DNA from: Balaenoptera acutorostrata | Taxonomy: Eukaryota; Chordata; Mammalia; Artiodactyla; Balaenopteridae | Direction of reading: 5' to 3' | Assembly: GCF_949987535.1 (NCBI RefSeq) | Contig: NC_080072.1 | Coordinates: forward strand, 53,822,356-53,886,355 | DNA: 64,000 nucleotides | The notes under the pieces: generated by a model | The model's input: the letters and a program-made list of their open reading frames with translations, nothing else | Told to the model about the DNA's origin: nothing | Databases searched by the model: none | Shown here: piece by piece, positions 38,949 through 50,968 of the stretch | Layout of the letters: each line of letters starts with the position of its first letter | Position numbering within the stretch: position 1 is the stretch's first letter | Position numbers and translations under genes: made by a program

Positions 38949-38960
38949 TGCGCAAGCGCA
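38949..38960. promoter_or_regulatory. NRF1-like site
   Basis: The sequence tgcgcaagcgca is one base from the NRF1 palindrome TGCGCATGCGCA. NRF1 sites are common in CpG-island promoters of this type. Confidence 0.65.
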
Positions 38961-38980
38961 AAGGGATAAGCCCTTTGAGG

Positions 38981-39000
38981 ACTCCATTGCCCAGGGTGCA
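38981..39000 (+). promoter_or_regulatory. ZNF143/THAP11-like element 2
   Basis: The sequence actccattgcccagggtgca is a weaker match to the same motif, keeping ACT, CCCAG and the trailing TGC. It starts 95 bp after element 1. Confidence 0.5.
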
Positions 39001-39073
39001 TTGCCTTCAGTAACGCTTCTCTTTCCGGCGAGGGTCGTCGAGTTCTCCGCTTGGGGTCTGAGGGATCACAGAG

Positions 39074-39092
39074 ACTCCGTTACCCAGCTCTC
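39074..39092 (+). promoter_or_regulatory. ZNF143/THAP11-like element 3 (degenerate)
   Basis: The sequence actccgttacccagctctc keeps the ACT and CCCAG cores of the motif but has lost the TGC end. It starts 93 bp after element 2. Alone it would not be called. Confidence 0.3.
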
Positions 39093-39111
39093 TCTGTGGA
39101 GGCTGGTGCGC

Positions 39112-39120
39112 ACTTCCGGT
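39112..39120 (-). promoter_or_regulatory. ETS/GABPA-like site
   Basis: The plus strand reads acttccggt, so the minus strand gives ACCGGAAGT, the classic GABPA/ELK-type core. It lies about 180 bp upstream of the PPME1 start codon. Confidence 0.6.
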
Positions 39121-39298
39121 GGAAGCACTGGGGCGAGGGGGTGGAGTTTACGGAGCCGGTGGGCGGTGCTGCTGGTAGCTGGGTGCTATCCAAAGGCGAC
39201 GGGGCGTCGTTAGGGGAGCGAGCCGTGTGACCGGTTGGGCCGCACTTAGCGTGGGACGAAGCTTCGGCTACTGTTCGACTGCCTGCGGCCTCCCTTTC

Positions 39299-39399
39299 AT
39301 GTCGGCCCTCGAGAAGAGCATGCACCTCGGCCGCCTGCCCCCTCGCCCTCCTCTACCCGGCAGCGGGAGCAGTCAGAGCGGAGCCAAGATGCGAATGGG
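39299..39399 (+). CDS. PPME1: PPME1 coding exon 1 (residues 1-33 and two bases of codon 34)
   Basis: PPME1 is the alpha/beta-hydrolase methylesterase that removes the C-terminal methyl ester from the PP2A catalytic subunit and also binds inactive PP2A. This exon encodes the start MSALEKSMHLGRLPPRPPLP, then GSGSSQSGAKMRM, and ends with GG of a Gly codon at a strong GTAAGT donor. It is almost identical to the human N-terminus I remember; this tail is flexible and lies outside the catalytic fold. The start context is weak (pyrimidine at -3), and a second in-frame ATG eight codons on could be used by leaky scanning. The catalytic Ser, Asp and His are on exons not present here. The exon closes the CpG-rich promoter shared with C2CD3. 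Confidence 0.95.
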
Positions 39400-39539
39400 G
39401 TAAGTAACCCGTACTCCTTCTCCCTAGAGGCCAGGGCCCGGCCATTGGAGAATGGTGTCTCTGGGCGTTTAGAGCGGCACGTCAAGGGAGGCTAAGGATA
39501 GGAGAGAATGTTGGCGGCGGCCTGGGGACGTTTAGATGA

Positions 39540-41080
39540 AGTAGAAGGCAGATCTGGGGACTAGGGGAGGCGCCAAGTCAATGGAAATTGGAGGATAAAT
39601 AGTATTGGAGGGAGAAGGGAATGAGGCAAAGATTGAGGAAGCTGAGAGGATAGTTTAAGACATGTAGGAGGTACCTCCAGAAGAAGGGGTGGAGGAGGTT
39701 TGAGAAAAGGGAGAAGAGCGGTGACAAAGGTGGAGGGGAAATCTGCCAGGGATGGTTGAGGGAAATGGGAAACGACGGAGAGAAAAGTTGAGGGGAATTA
39801 GGAGAAGAATTCGGAAAAGATTTGGGAGAGTAAATCTTTATCTAGTTTCTCTGAGAACTAGATAATAGAAAAAAGCTGGGGGAAACAGAGAACACCTGAG
39901 GCAGGGTTGGAGCGGAAAAGACAACCAGGGAACAGAAGGTTCTAGAGAGAGTTCCTAGGGGTGTAAGAGGCAGATTCTGGGAGTGAGGAAGTGACTTAGA
40001 GATTAAGTCTCTTAAGGGGTACTGAGAAAGTGGGGGGAACAGGCCTAAGGAAAGATGGAGAACACAGCCAAGAAGACTGTTAGGGGTGATAAGAATGTAC
40101 TGAGAAGGGAGGGTAGGGAATAAGGGGAGGAGTGAGGAGGGAGAGGGCTGAGGGGCTTAGAGAGTAACCATGGGCTCCAGAGATTGAGAAATGACTAGGA
40201 ATAGGGTCTAGTGAATGGCGTGCTGCAGAGGTAAGGTCTGGGAAGCTTGAAGAGGAAGATTTGGGAAATTGATTTTTGCTGGGCAAATAGGTCTGGTGGA
40301 AGCTATGTACTGATCTGATAAGATTCAATTAATGAAGCACTGAGAGGAGCCACTTAAAATGTTTTGGGGGAAACCGTCGTTTACTGGAATTGGGAGGAGC
40401 TGTGTTGGCTTTTGGAATTTAGGTTGCTGAATGGCTTGGGCCAGGTTGGGGGATACTAAGGTGTAGGAGAGAGAGTGTAATGAGTTGAACCTGGGAGAAG
40501 TAGAAGGCAGAGGTAATTGAACAGGCAGTTGGTTTTGAGGGGTATTTGTAGTATCAGATAGGATTCTGGAGACTAGTGACTGAAAAGAGAAAAGGGGTAG
40601 GAAAAATACTTAGGTATGTGGTAGTCAAGAGTGTGTGTTTGGGATTCTAGAGATGGGTTGGTAGACATTCTTGGGATAAGGACTAGAGAAGAAATACCTT
40701 AGGTTCTGAAGATTAATATGTACAAAAACTGACCGAAAAGGAGATTTAGATAGGAGATACAATACTGTGAAAGCAGGTCCTAGGAATGAAGAGAAAGGAG
40801 AATCCTATAAATTAAAACAGTGGAGTAGAGGGGTGGTGAGAATGGTTGGAAAAACTGGGGAAGGAAACTAAGAATTGAAGTGGAGACCTGACTATGAGAC
40901 ACAGTAGAAAACTGAGAAAACCTTGACAAGTGAAGATAGGTCGGTGGATGCACAGTACAAAGAGGTGGTAGAAGCCTACATGTAAGGTAAAATGAATATC
41001 GTTTTGGCTTTGGAAGACAAAGGTAGGACTGTGACATGATTAAGGAGGATCTGGAAGCTGATCCATAGGAGATTATTTGG
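39540..41080 (+). repeat. Purine-rich tract, probably a decayed tandem repeat
   Basis: About 1.5 kb is strikingly rich in A and G on the plus strand. Similar phrases recur at irregular spacing: gattctgggagtgaggaagt, gattctggagactagtgact, gattctagagatgggttggt, and tagaaggcaga at 39,541 and 40,501. No interspersed repeat is recognised. It lies at the start of PPME1 intron 1. Confidence 0.55.
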
Positions 41081-42145
41081 GAAAATTAACCTGGACTATA
41101 AAATTAATGTAACGTTTGTTGTTGATATGTATCTTAGTTGCTACCTTTCCTAAACTAAACTTTGATCTTTCAGTATTCCATCACTGTTCTCTAAAATATA
41201 TATAAAAATACTAGCTTTTTAATAACCATATATCCTTCAGACAAGTTAGAGCTTAGCTTCTCACTTTATCAAAAGTTCTCTGAAGATGAAGAACTGAAGA
41301 AAAATACTAAGAAAAAATAAAATCTACTGATTAGATTATTAGTAACTTAACCTCTTTAAATAGATGCTTTGGTCCTCTTAATTTAGGTTAACTGCTTATC
41401 CTGGAAAATAAAGTTCTTTAGAAAAATGCTTCTTTATAGTACTGTGAAGAGAAGAGCATATATTGGTGAATTTTATGTGGTCCTCAAGTAGCTTATTTTC
41501 CTGTATTTTTATTTTCTACCTCCTTATTGGAACATAGGCATGCCTCATGTAAGCCTAATGTTAATGATAATATAGACTGTCTCCTCCCCTAGAATCGTAA
41601 AGCTGGAAGAGAGTCTCTGAGACCTATTGTGTTTTTTGGATTCATAGTTGTTATCGTTGGCAATACTTAATTTGAGCTGTATATCTTATTCCTTTGCAAA
41701 TACTCTAGGATTCAGTCTTCCTTTTTCCTCAGTCAGTCCTGGTTTATGAAGTCTCACTCCTACCAATTTCACATCATCCTTCTTTATTTCTAACTTCTTC
41801 TCACTTGCTTTTTTTTTTAAACTCTTTCCATCTTTTCCACTCCTCAGTCCATCTCTTACTCTCAGGTTGGACCTGTTCCTTTGACAGTTTCTTATATGAC
41901 TTACTCTTTCAACTATTTTTCATAATCTCTTGCCTTCAGTTTCAGTAAACCTTATTTAGATGTGTTTGCATATTCAGGGTGGTTTTGAGTTTTTGGTTTT
42001 TCCTGAGTTTACATAGTTTTGTTTTTCCAAATGGATTTAGTAATTCCAGAGTATGGCTGGATAAAGCAATAATAACAATTACTTTTTTATTTTCTTTTTT
42101 TTCTTTTTTTTTTGAGTTAGTACTATGTGCCAGGCATTGTGATAG
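41081..42145. other. PPME1 intron 1; nothing recognised
   Basis: AT-rich, no confident repeat, exon or RNA gene. Confidence 0.45.
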
Positions 42146-42486
42146 TAGTTTTTTTTTTTAATAAATTTATTTATTTATTTATTTATTTATTGGCTGTGTT
42201 GGGTCTTCATTGATGCGCGGGGGCTACTCTTGGTTGTGGTACACGGGCTTCTCGTTGCAGTGGCTTCTCTTGTTGCAGAGCACAGGCTCTAGATGCGCGG
42301 GCTTCAGTAGTTGTGGCACGTGGGCTCAGTAGTTGTGGCTTGCGAGCTTTAGAGCTCAGGCTCAGTAGTTGTGGCACACGGGCTTAGTTGCTCCTCGGCA
42401 TGTGGGATCTTCCCAGACCAGGGCTTGAACCCGTGTCCCCTGCATTGGCAGGCGGATTCTTAACCCCTGCGCCATCAGGGAAGCCC
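42146..42486 (-). mobile_element. CHR-type SINE, long subfamily
   Basis: Reverse head on the right, TTTA-rich tail on the left. TSD gatagtag(t/c)ttt on both sides. Confidence 0.93.
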
Positions 42487-42647
42487 GATAGTAGCTTTAT
42501 GTATGTTATTTCTCGGGTAAGGCCTGAAATCCTGGTTTTATTGTTCCTTGATAGATGCCAGTAGATGATACCCAAAACAGTGGTTTTGAACTTTTTAATT
42601 AAAGCTTTTGGAACTACTCTGATTTTAGAGCCCTACTTGCAACTGAT

Positions 42648-42988
42648 ATTAGTCTGTTAGGGCTGCCATAACAAAAATACCATATTTTTTTTTGCAAGAG
42701 TTCTAGAGGCTGAGAAATCCAAGATCAAGGCACCAGCAGATTCTGTGTCTGGTGAGGACCACTTCTTGGTTCATAGATGGCAGTCTTCTCACTGTGTCCT
42801 TACATGTGGGAAGGAAGAAGAGAGCTCTGTGAGATCTCTTTTATAAGGGTACTAATCACATTTATGAAGGCTACACCCTCATGACCTTATCACCTCCCAA
42901 AGGCTCCACCTTCAAATACTGTAGAGGTTATTGGAGATTAGGATTTAAAGTGAATTTTGGGGGGCACAGACTTTCAGTCTATAACACC
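42648..42988 (-). mobile_element. MaLR LTR (MST/MLT1-like), solo
   Basis: attagtctgttagggctgcc at one end, gatcaaggcaccagcagatt, ataagggtactaatcacatt and gggcacagactttcagtcta at the other: a MaLR LTR read in reverse. No internal sequence. Confidence 0.85.
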
Positions 42989-43010
42989 TGGTGTGCTTGA
43001 GGGTGTTTTT

Positions 43011-44066
43011 ATTTTATTTTATTTTATTTTTTATTATTTTTTAAAATTTTTTAATTTAATTTTATTTATTTTTTTATACAACAGGTTCTTATTAGTCATC
43101 AATTTTATATACATCAGTGTATACATGTCAATCCCAATCGCCCAATTCATCACACCACGATCCCCACCCCTCCGCGGCTTTCCCACCTTGGTTTCCATAC
43201 GTTTGTTCTCTATATCTGTGTCTCAACTTCTGCCCTTCAAACCAGTTCATCTGTACCATTTTTTTAGGTTCCACATACATACGTTAATATACGATATTTG
43301 TTTTTCTCTTTCTGACTTACTTCACTCTGTATGACAGTCTCTAGATCCATCCACGTCTCAGCAAATGACCCAATTTCGTTCCTTCTTATGGCTGAGTAAT
43401 ATTCCATTGTATATATGTACCACAACTTCTTTATCTATTCGTCTGTCGATGGGCATTTAGGTTGCTTCCATGACCTGGCTATGGTAAATAGTGCTGCAAT
43501 GAACATTGGGGTGCATGTGTCTTTTTGAATTACGGTTTTCTCTGGGTATATGCCCAGTAATGGGATTGCTGGATCATATGGTAATTCTATTTTTAGTTTT
43601 TTAAGGAACCTCCATACTGTTCTCCATAGTGGCTGTATCAATTTACATTCCCACCAACAGTGCAAGAGGGCTCCCTTTTCTCTGCACCCTCTCCAGCATT
43701 TGTTGTTTGTAGATTTTCTGATGATACCCATTCTAACTGGTGTGAGGTGATACCTCGTTGTAGTTTTGATTTGCATTTCTCTAATTAGTGATGTTGAGCA
43801 GCTTTTCATGTGCTTCTTGGCCATCTGTATATCTTCTTTGGAGAAATGCATATTTAGGTCTTCTGCCCATTTTTGGATTGGGTTGTTTGTTTCTTTAATA
43901 TTGAGCTGCATGAGCTGTTTATATATTTTGGAGATTAATCCTTTGTCTATTGACTCGTTTGCAAATATTTTCTCCCATTCTGAGGGTTGTCTTTTCATCT
44001 TGTTTATGGTTTCCTTTGCTGTGCAAAAGCTTTGAAGTTTCATTAGGTCCCATTTGTTTATTTTTG
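43011..44066 (-). mobile_element. 5'-truncated L1, minus strand
   Basis: Perfect TSD ttgagggtgttttt at 42,997-43,010 and 44,067-44,080. On the minus strand ORF2 starts abruptly at [13 protein letters not shown] and is open to KCPSTDE, where a TGG-to-TAG change stops it; a 3' UTR and A-tail follow. It closely matches the full-length copy, so it is a recent insertion in PPME1 intron 1, antisense to the gene. Confidence 0.95.
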
Positions 44067-44249
44067 TTGAGGGTGTTTTTAAAATCACTACTTTAGTACA
44101 TTCCATTACCATTTGAGAGACTGTAAGTTATTAAAATCATTTGACCATTTTCCAACATGTTTTTGGTTCATCAATAGTTTCTATAATTCTACTCTGTTTC
44201 TATAATTATCTCTTACGTTTTTATAGTGCTTTAACTGACATATATTAGT

Positions 44250-44645
44250 GCTGTTTTGTATTATTCCATGAGGTAAGTTAGGGCAAGGGTTAATATTTTC
44301 TCTTAATGAGGAAACTCAAATGTTCATTGACTTGCCTAGGATCACAGAATCATGAAGTGGCAGAAACAAGACTTCAGAAACCCAGACTTTAGATGTGTAG
44401 TCCGTTGTTGTTCTTGTTATTCCTTGGTGCAAAGAGACTGGTGTTTGAAGTGATAATGATCTGAGTTCGAAGGCTAGCTTGAGTATTTATTTTAGTTAAG
44501 TCATTTAACTTCTCATAGTCTGTTTCTTATCTCTAAAACTGGGATACTTAATGCTTACCTTAGAGGGCTGTGAGAATGAGATAATATGTGAAAAGCAGTT
44601 ATGCCTCCTGACACATAAGCTCTTAAGGAATGATAACTAGTAAAT
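44250..44645. repeat. Two MIR copies in opposite orientation
   Basis: About 44,260-44,420 reads as reverse MIR (cttgcctaggatcacagaat). About 44,430-44,640 reads as forward MIR (gatctgagttcgaaggctag, gagggctgtgagaatgagat). Confidence 0.6.
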
Positions 44646-44934
44646 TATTATATGTTGAGAACAATGAGAAAGGCTCATTCTTTATGAAGTAGAAGCACTC
44701 CTTTCAGTATCTTATAATGTCAACTCTTTTCCCTCAAGCTGTGTATTTATTCATATCTGATCAGATAGTTTTTCATTCAACTTCTTAAGTTTATTACGGA
44801 TATCAGGCCTCTTAGGAAGGCTTTAAGGGGCTGTTCACACAGATGGACAAATAAAGGGCAAAGTGGAGTGATTTGCTCAAGGTCACATATTAAGTTACTA
44901 AAAGAATTAAATCTTCGTGTATCTGTTTATGTTG

Positions 44935-46350
44935 ATTATCAGTTTCAAAAAATTAAGTTATAATTCACATACCATAGAATTCACCCTTTCAGAGTATACA
45001 GTTCAGTGATTTCTAGTATGTTCAAGGTTGTACAATCATCAGCACTAATTCCAGAACATTTTCATCATCCGATAAGGAAACTACTTACCTGTTAGCAGTT
45101 ACTCCCCCTTCCCCCAGCCCCTGGCAACCATTAATCTATTTTCTGTCTCCATGAATTTGCCTATTCTGGAGATATGTAAATAAAACCATACAGTATGTGG
45201 CCTTTTGTGACTGGCTTCTTTCACTTAGCATAATGTTTTCAAGTTTCATCTATGTTGTAGCATGTATCAGTACTTCATTCTTTTTTTTTTTTTTTGGCTG
45301 AATTATATTCCATTGTATAGGTATACCACAATTTATTTAATCATTTATCAGTTGCTGGACACTTGGGTTGTTTCCATTGTTTTGCTATTATGAATAATGC
45401 TGCTGTGAATATTCACATGCAGAGCTCTGTGTGGAAATAATGTTTGCCTTTCCTTGGATAATTACCTAAGAAAGGAATTGCTGGGCCATATGGTAAATTA
45501 TGTTTAACTTTTTAAGAAACTGCCAAATTGTTTTCTGGAGTGGCTCTTTGAAGCTTTTTATGTATCAGGGATATTTTTTTCCTTATAAGTGTTAAAAATA
45601 CTTTTCCAAGTTGCCTTTTTACTTTGCTTATGATATTTTTTGCCATGTAAAAAAGTTGTTTTTAAATTTTAATGTACTCAGATCTGTCTAGCAAAATCCA
45701 TTGCTTCTGGATTTTGGATTGCAGAAAGACATTTCCTTCTCCCAGGTTGTAAAACGATTCATATATTTTTTTTCCCTAGGACCTGTATGCTTTCTTTTCT
45801 TGCATCCATCTTGTTTATCTTGATGTGCAAAGTGAGGAACAGATCTAATTTTACCTTTATCCATATGCTATCCAGTTGTTGTAACACAATTTAGTAAAAA
45901 GTCCTTTTCCCATTATGTGAATTTCTCCTCTATAAAAATTAGTCCTTTTCCCCACTAGTTAAAATGACATTTTTATCATACACCAAATTTCTGCATAGAT
46001 TTGGGTCTGTTTATGAATTTTCTTTCCTTTTCCCTCGGCCTATTTATTTATGTGCCACTACTATGCTTTAAATTGGAGAGGCATTATTAATATGTTTTAG
46101 TAAATGGTAGAGGTAGCTTCCCCTTCATTCTTTTTCAGGGTTTTCCTGGCTCCTCTTACTTGTTTATTCTTACAAATAAACTTTCTAATCAACTAGACTA
46201 GTGCCTAATAGTGTTTTTATTGGCATTATATTAAATATGTAAATTAACTTAGAATAAACATTTTTATGATGTTGAGTCTTCCTTGAAGAAATATGTTTTT
46301 CAATTTGTATAAATCGCTTTTGAAGGAAAACTATTTCAGATCCCAAGTAC
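44935..46350 (-). mobile_element. Old L1M, minus strand
   Basis: Starts with reverse L1M 3' UTR (aattcacataccatagaatt) and continues into reverse ORF2 (ttccattgtataggtatacc, gaattgctgggccatatggt). Decayed. Confidence 0.8.
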
Positions 46351-47620
46351 TAACATGTTATATTTAATGTTCTATGTTATATTATGTAAACATAATGTTT
46401 AACATTGTATTTAATGTTACTTAAATATGTACAAAATAAAACTAGGGATAAATTCCTGTGTATAAGAGTAAATTCCATATTACTCTTATATAATTATAAA
46501 ACTCAACAGAGTTACTATTTGAATACAACTAAACCTACAAAATTCCTCAAATTCAGATTAGCAATATTACATTAATGTGAAATAATCTAATTTTCTGTTA
46601 ACAGCTTGTGATTTAAATGGAAATATTATTTATTGAAATAAGTAATATTTTTTATAAATAAGAAGTTCAGAGTTGATTCAGTTATTCAACTGTATCAATC
46701 ATGACCCAGGCTTTTTGTATCCTTTCTTTTTCCATCCTTAGAAATGTTGGCTTTTCCTTCTCTTGCTTGTCACCTTATGGTTGCAGGATGGCTGCTGCAA
46801 CTCCACTTGCACCTTACCTTTATTCTGTCTTTCTAAATAAAAAGGAAGGAACAAGGGCAAAGACCTTTTCCTAACTTAGCTTGTCCCTGTTTTTTTTCCT
46901 AGAATGGGAAACTCCCCAGCAGGTTTTTCCCTTAAATCTCTTGGTCCAGAACTGGTTCACATGTACATCCTAAAACCAATCACTGGCAGTAGGGAATGGG
47001 ATTACTATGACTGGTTTAGACCAATTCTGATTTATTCCTCTGGGCTGGAGGAAAGATAACAAAAGATCTCTACTAGCTACCGAAACAGTTTGGAATTCTG
47101 TTAGGGAATACAGAGTGGTGGGAAGTGGGAAAGGAATGTCTGGAATAGAGAGTAAACAGCATCTGTTTGGAGTCCTGACATTAACAAGTGGGGGAGACTA
47201 ATCTGACTTCAGATTCCCTACTGTTTTCATTGCTGCACAGGTATAGGAAGTGATTTCTTTCTTTCCTTCCCCCCACCATTTCCTCTTTATGCCAGGTTTG
47301 AGCCGCTTGACCTGAGCACTTCTGTGTGAATGTCCATTTTTCCATTTTGCTAGACTTATTGCCAGCAAATCTGTTTCTCCAAAATTGGGTAATTGGAATT
47401 TTTTTTAACCTAATGAGCCTTTCTTGTCATGTTACTTGATGTCAGATTTGAGGAAACGCCTCTGGTTAGTTAGGAAAAACTTTTTCCTTCATAATGTGAA
47501 ATAGTTTCTTGTAGAGAAGAAAGTTTTAAGTAATAGCACAATTAAGAGGATGGTCCACTTATATACTACACTTAGTTCTTCAAATACAGTATTGACAACC
47601 AGTCCCAAGCACATACTACC
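46351..47620. other. PPME1 intron 1; no gene recognised
   Basis: About 46,740-47,070 (aaccaatcactggcagtagg, agaccaattctgatttattc) resembles an ancient repeat I cannot name. The rest is not recognised. Confidence 0.4.
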
Positions 47621-47624
47621 AATA

Positions 47625-48028
47625 TAGTTGACCCTTGAACAACAGGGAGTTAGGGGTGCCCACTCTTCCCACAGTGGAAAATCTGGGTATAACTTACAGT
47701 TGACCCTCCATATACCATGGTTCAATGTCTGTGGATTCAACCAACCTCCAATTGTGCTGTATTTACCATTACAATTGTGTAGTATTTACTATTGAAAAAA
47801 ATCCTTGTGTAAATGGACCCATGTAGTTCATACTGTGTTGTTGAAGGGTCAGGTGTACTACACTACTACAGTTGACGATTGGTTGAATTAATGTATTTGA
47901 AATCTTGACTACAGAGGGCCCATGGATATGGAGGGCCAACTGTAAGTTACACACAGATTTTCAATTGCTCGGAGGGTCTCACATACGCACACCCTACTCC
48001 TCCTCCCATGTTGTTCAAGGGTCAACTC
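47625..48028. mobile_element. Nested Tigger/MER2-like DNA transposons
   Basis: Outer ends agttgacccttgaacaac (47,626) and gttgttcaagggtcaact (48,009) are inverted repeats flanked by TA. Inside, another pair agttgaccctccatatacca and atggatatggagggccaact (47,697-47,942) is also flanked by TA. The inner part itself contains another gttgttgaagggtca end near 47,838. These are non-autonomous; no transposase frame exists. Confidence 0.8.
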
Positions 48029-48249
48029 TATATTTTGAAGATTGAATAAGAGATTAAGTTGAAAATTCTAGTCATTCCAAACCATAGCAGAAGGCTGAAG
48101 TTGTTTACTATCAGTCCTTTTCCACCGTGCCTCTGTGTGTGTCCTTTGCCGTGGACTTTTTCCAGGTGTAAGTGGGAATCCTATCTCTGCCACTAATAAG
48201 CCATGTGGCTTGGTCAAGTTTTCCTCTTCCTGGGCCTCAGAAAGAACTC

Positions 48250-48430
48250 TGAGGTGTAGTAGAAAGAATTCTTTGGCACCAGACATGCTTGAGTTTAAAT
48301 CCAAGCTCCAGGGCTATGGGAAGTGGCTCTGGGCAATGTATCTTATGTATCTGAGCCTGTATTTCTCATTTTTAAAGAGAATATTTTTCTTGCAGAATTC
48401 AAAATCCTACTTGATACATAATAGACAGCT
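48250..48430 (+). repeat. MIR SINE
   Basis: cttgagtttaaatccaagct followed by tgtatctgagcctgtatttc. Confidence 0.6.
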
Positions 48431-48479
48431 AATTATTCCCTTCCATAAAGTAAGATTTGGGTTAGATGATCTCTAATAG

Positions 48480-50340
48480 CATGATCCAGTATGTAGTTTT
48501 TAGAATCTAAGTCTGCTGCTTTAATAAGATGCCCTTATCAATAGTAATGAACATACCAAACTATCATGACCTCAGACAGCCATTTGGTGGCCTTCTTTCC
48601 ATTCTTTCCATCCTCTTCAGTGTTGCTAATGAGGATTTTTTTTTTTTTTTTGAATCAGTGGTGCCTTGATTTAAATAGCTGGCTGCAATTAAACTTCATT
48701 ATTTTGTCTCCACTACAAGACTCCTAAACTGGAGAATTTGTGACAGCAGTGACTAGGACTGCTACTGTGCAGCTCATGACTCATTAATAACTCTCCTATC
48801 AGACTTAAGCAGCTTAGTAGATGTTGAAGTATATTATGTCTTTGAATTTGAGACCTTCACTTTAAAACATACAACTTATATTTCCTATCCTTTGTTCTCT
48901 AAGTAGGCAGGGAAAATTTTTCCTCCCTCCTTTCATCCTTCCCCTCCCTTATTTCCTTAGCAGTCATATAATTTTGTTGGTTTTGGTTATTATCGCCTAG
49001 TAGGCATCATCACATAGTAGTCAACGAGTACATCCTCTATGCCCCCATAACCTTCTGTAGATATAACACTTATCCCTCTGACTATAATTATTGGTTGACT
49101 GTCTACTCCTCAAGACTTTAAGCTTCTTAAGGGTAGGAATTGTGTCTTAGTTTCCCTGGTGTCTAACATGCTGACTACTTAAGTGCTAACTGAATGAGAA
49201 ACCGAAATCCTAGGCCTGTTTAGCCTCATTCTATAAGGAAAATCTTATTTCCTTACCAGTTCCATTAAGATGGCATAACTAAAGCTATACTCCCTTTCTT
49301 CTGAAAGCTGTTTTTCACTTCATAAAATAATAGAATCCGTACTTTATTTCAACATCAACATTTAGGTAGAGTGTGTTGTGAGTGTTTACAAATACATTGT
49401 CCAATTTGAGATTTAAAATACTCATATGGTTGAAACTCATGCTTGGAATTAGTCTCTTGTATGTGCATATTCATGCCTGTTGCTTAGTTTTACTTTATTA
49501 AAATTTGACAATCCATATCTTCCTCTCTCGTTCCCCAAACCTGAAAGCAAGTCCATTACTATAAGAGAGCAAATGTCAATTAGTAATTATTTTCAGACCA
49601 GCTGCATTTTATAGGATTGGGGTTTTCTGCCCTTACTCAATTTCTCTCTTACTCCCTAAGAGAGAAGCCTATTTTCCAATGAGGCTGTATCTACACACTG
49701 GTGACTCTAACAAGTGTAGGGATGAGAGCAAGAAGTCTACTGTTAAAAGTAGCATTAAAAGTTCTCCATAGTCATGTCCCAGGCAATGTCAATTTTCTAA
49801 ATGTTTCTTGTACTTACCAACTGCCAAGTTTATTTTACTTTCGAGGCCTCCCATATCACTTTTTCAAGTCCTTCCCATCCTCTAAAATCCATGAAGCTCT
49901 TTCAGACTATTCTAGCTCATTCATTTGCTCTGTCCCTCTTCCGAGCCATCTGTAGCACTTTATGTCATTTCGTCTTATTTGCCAATTGTTGTGCATTACT
50001 ACTTGGTATTGTGTTTTTTAATTGTTATGTCAAATTTATTATGGTAATTTAAATGGGTGATTACCATAAACATCATAATTTATATTTCATGTTTTTATTT
50101 TGTTTTTGTGTTTTTGGTTTTTTTTAGTTTCCCCAATAAAATTGGAGGTCCCAGAGTACAGGAACCTTTGTTTTTATTTCTTTGTGTATTCTACAGTAGC
50201 ACAGTTTTAAAAATGTTCTCATAAGGTTTGATTTAATAGACATGTGGCACACAACATTCATATAAAATGAGATCCTGAAGCTTTTCCTGATCGTCCAGCC
50301 TGCACTGATCTTTCCATTTTCTGTCCTTTTGTAGCACCTA
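48480..50340. other. PPME1 intron 1; L2-like pieces, no gene recognised
   Basis: L2 3'-like fragments at about 49,070-49,200 (aagcttcttaagggtaggaa) and weakly at 49,760-50,190. No exon of PPME1 was found. Confidence 0.45.
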
Positions 50341-50347
50341 TCATTTA

Positions 50348-50968
50348 TACCAGGGCTTGGCAAACTTTTTCTGTAAGTATTTTATGCTTTGCAGGCCATA
50401 GTTTTTGTGGCAACTACTCAATTCTGCCATTGTAAGGTGAAAGCAGCCATAGACAATATGTAAATGAATGTAATTGTATTCCAACTACATTTTTTTTTGG
50501 TGTCACTGAAATTTGAATTTTATGTAATTTTCTCATGTCTTTAAATACTCCTCTCTTCTTTGTTTTTCCCCTCCACAACCTTTAAAAATATAAAGACCGG
50601 GCTACCCTGGTGGCGCAGTGGTTGAGAATCTGCCTGCTAATGCAGGAAACACGGGTTCGAGCCCTGGTCTGGGAAGATCCCACATGCCGCGGAGCAACTA
50701 GGCCCGTGAGCCACAACTACTGAGCCTGCGCGTCTGGAGCCTGTGCTCCGCAACAAGAGAGGCCACAATAGTGAGAGGCCCGCGCACCGCGATGAAGAGT
50801 GGCCCCCACTTGCCACAACTGGAGAAAGCCATAGCACAAAAAAAAAAAAAAAAAAATATATATAAAGACCATTTGCAGCTCATGAGCCACACAAAAACAG
50901 GGGGTGGCTGGATTTGCACACAGGCCAACCCCATAGTTGCCATAGTTTGCCAACCCCATGTCAGTATG
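50348..50968 (+). repeat. hAT-type non-autonomous transposon split by a SINE
   Basis: cagggcttggcaaacttttt and gaaagcagccatagacaata on the left; ccatagtttgccaaccccat on the right. The ends are inverted. The SINE at 50,597 interrupts it. Confidence 0.7.
50597..50859 (+). mobile_element. CHR-type SINE, short subfamily
   Basis: Head gggctaccctggtggcgcag. TSD tataaagacc at both ends. Body ends in a long A-run. Confidence 0.92.

Larger units (their letters stand above)
38540..39420. promoter_or_regulatory. CpG-rich bidirectional promoter between C2CD3 and PPME1
   Basis: This is the only long GC- and CpG-rich unmethylated-looking stretch in an AT-rich, repeat-filled window. It holds the first coding exons of two divergent genes and contains no recognisable repeat. 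No TATA box was seen. Visible candidate sites are three ZNF143/THAP11-like elements, an NRF1-like palindrome, a CCAAT box near 38,879 and an ETS-like ACTTCCGGT near 39,112. Such a set is typical of divergent housekeeping promoters. The start sites of either transcript are inferred to lie between 38,690 and 39,290. Confidence 0.88.

Noticed and set aside
38797..39213. 138-codon plus-strand frame upstream of PPME1
   Set aside because: It lies in the CpG-rich promoter, shows no recognisable family, and is probably a chance frame in 5' UTR or promoter DNA.
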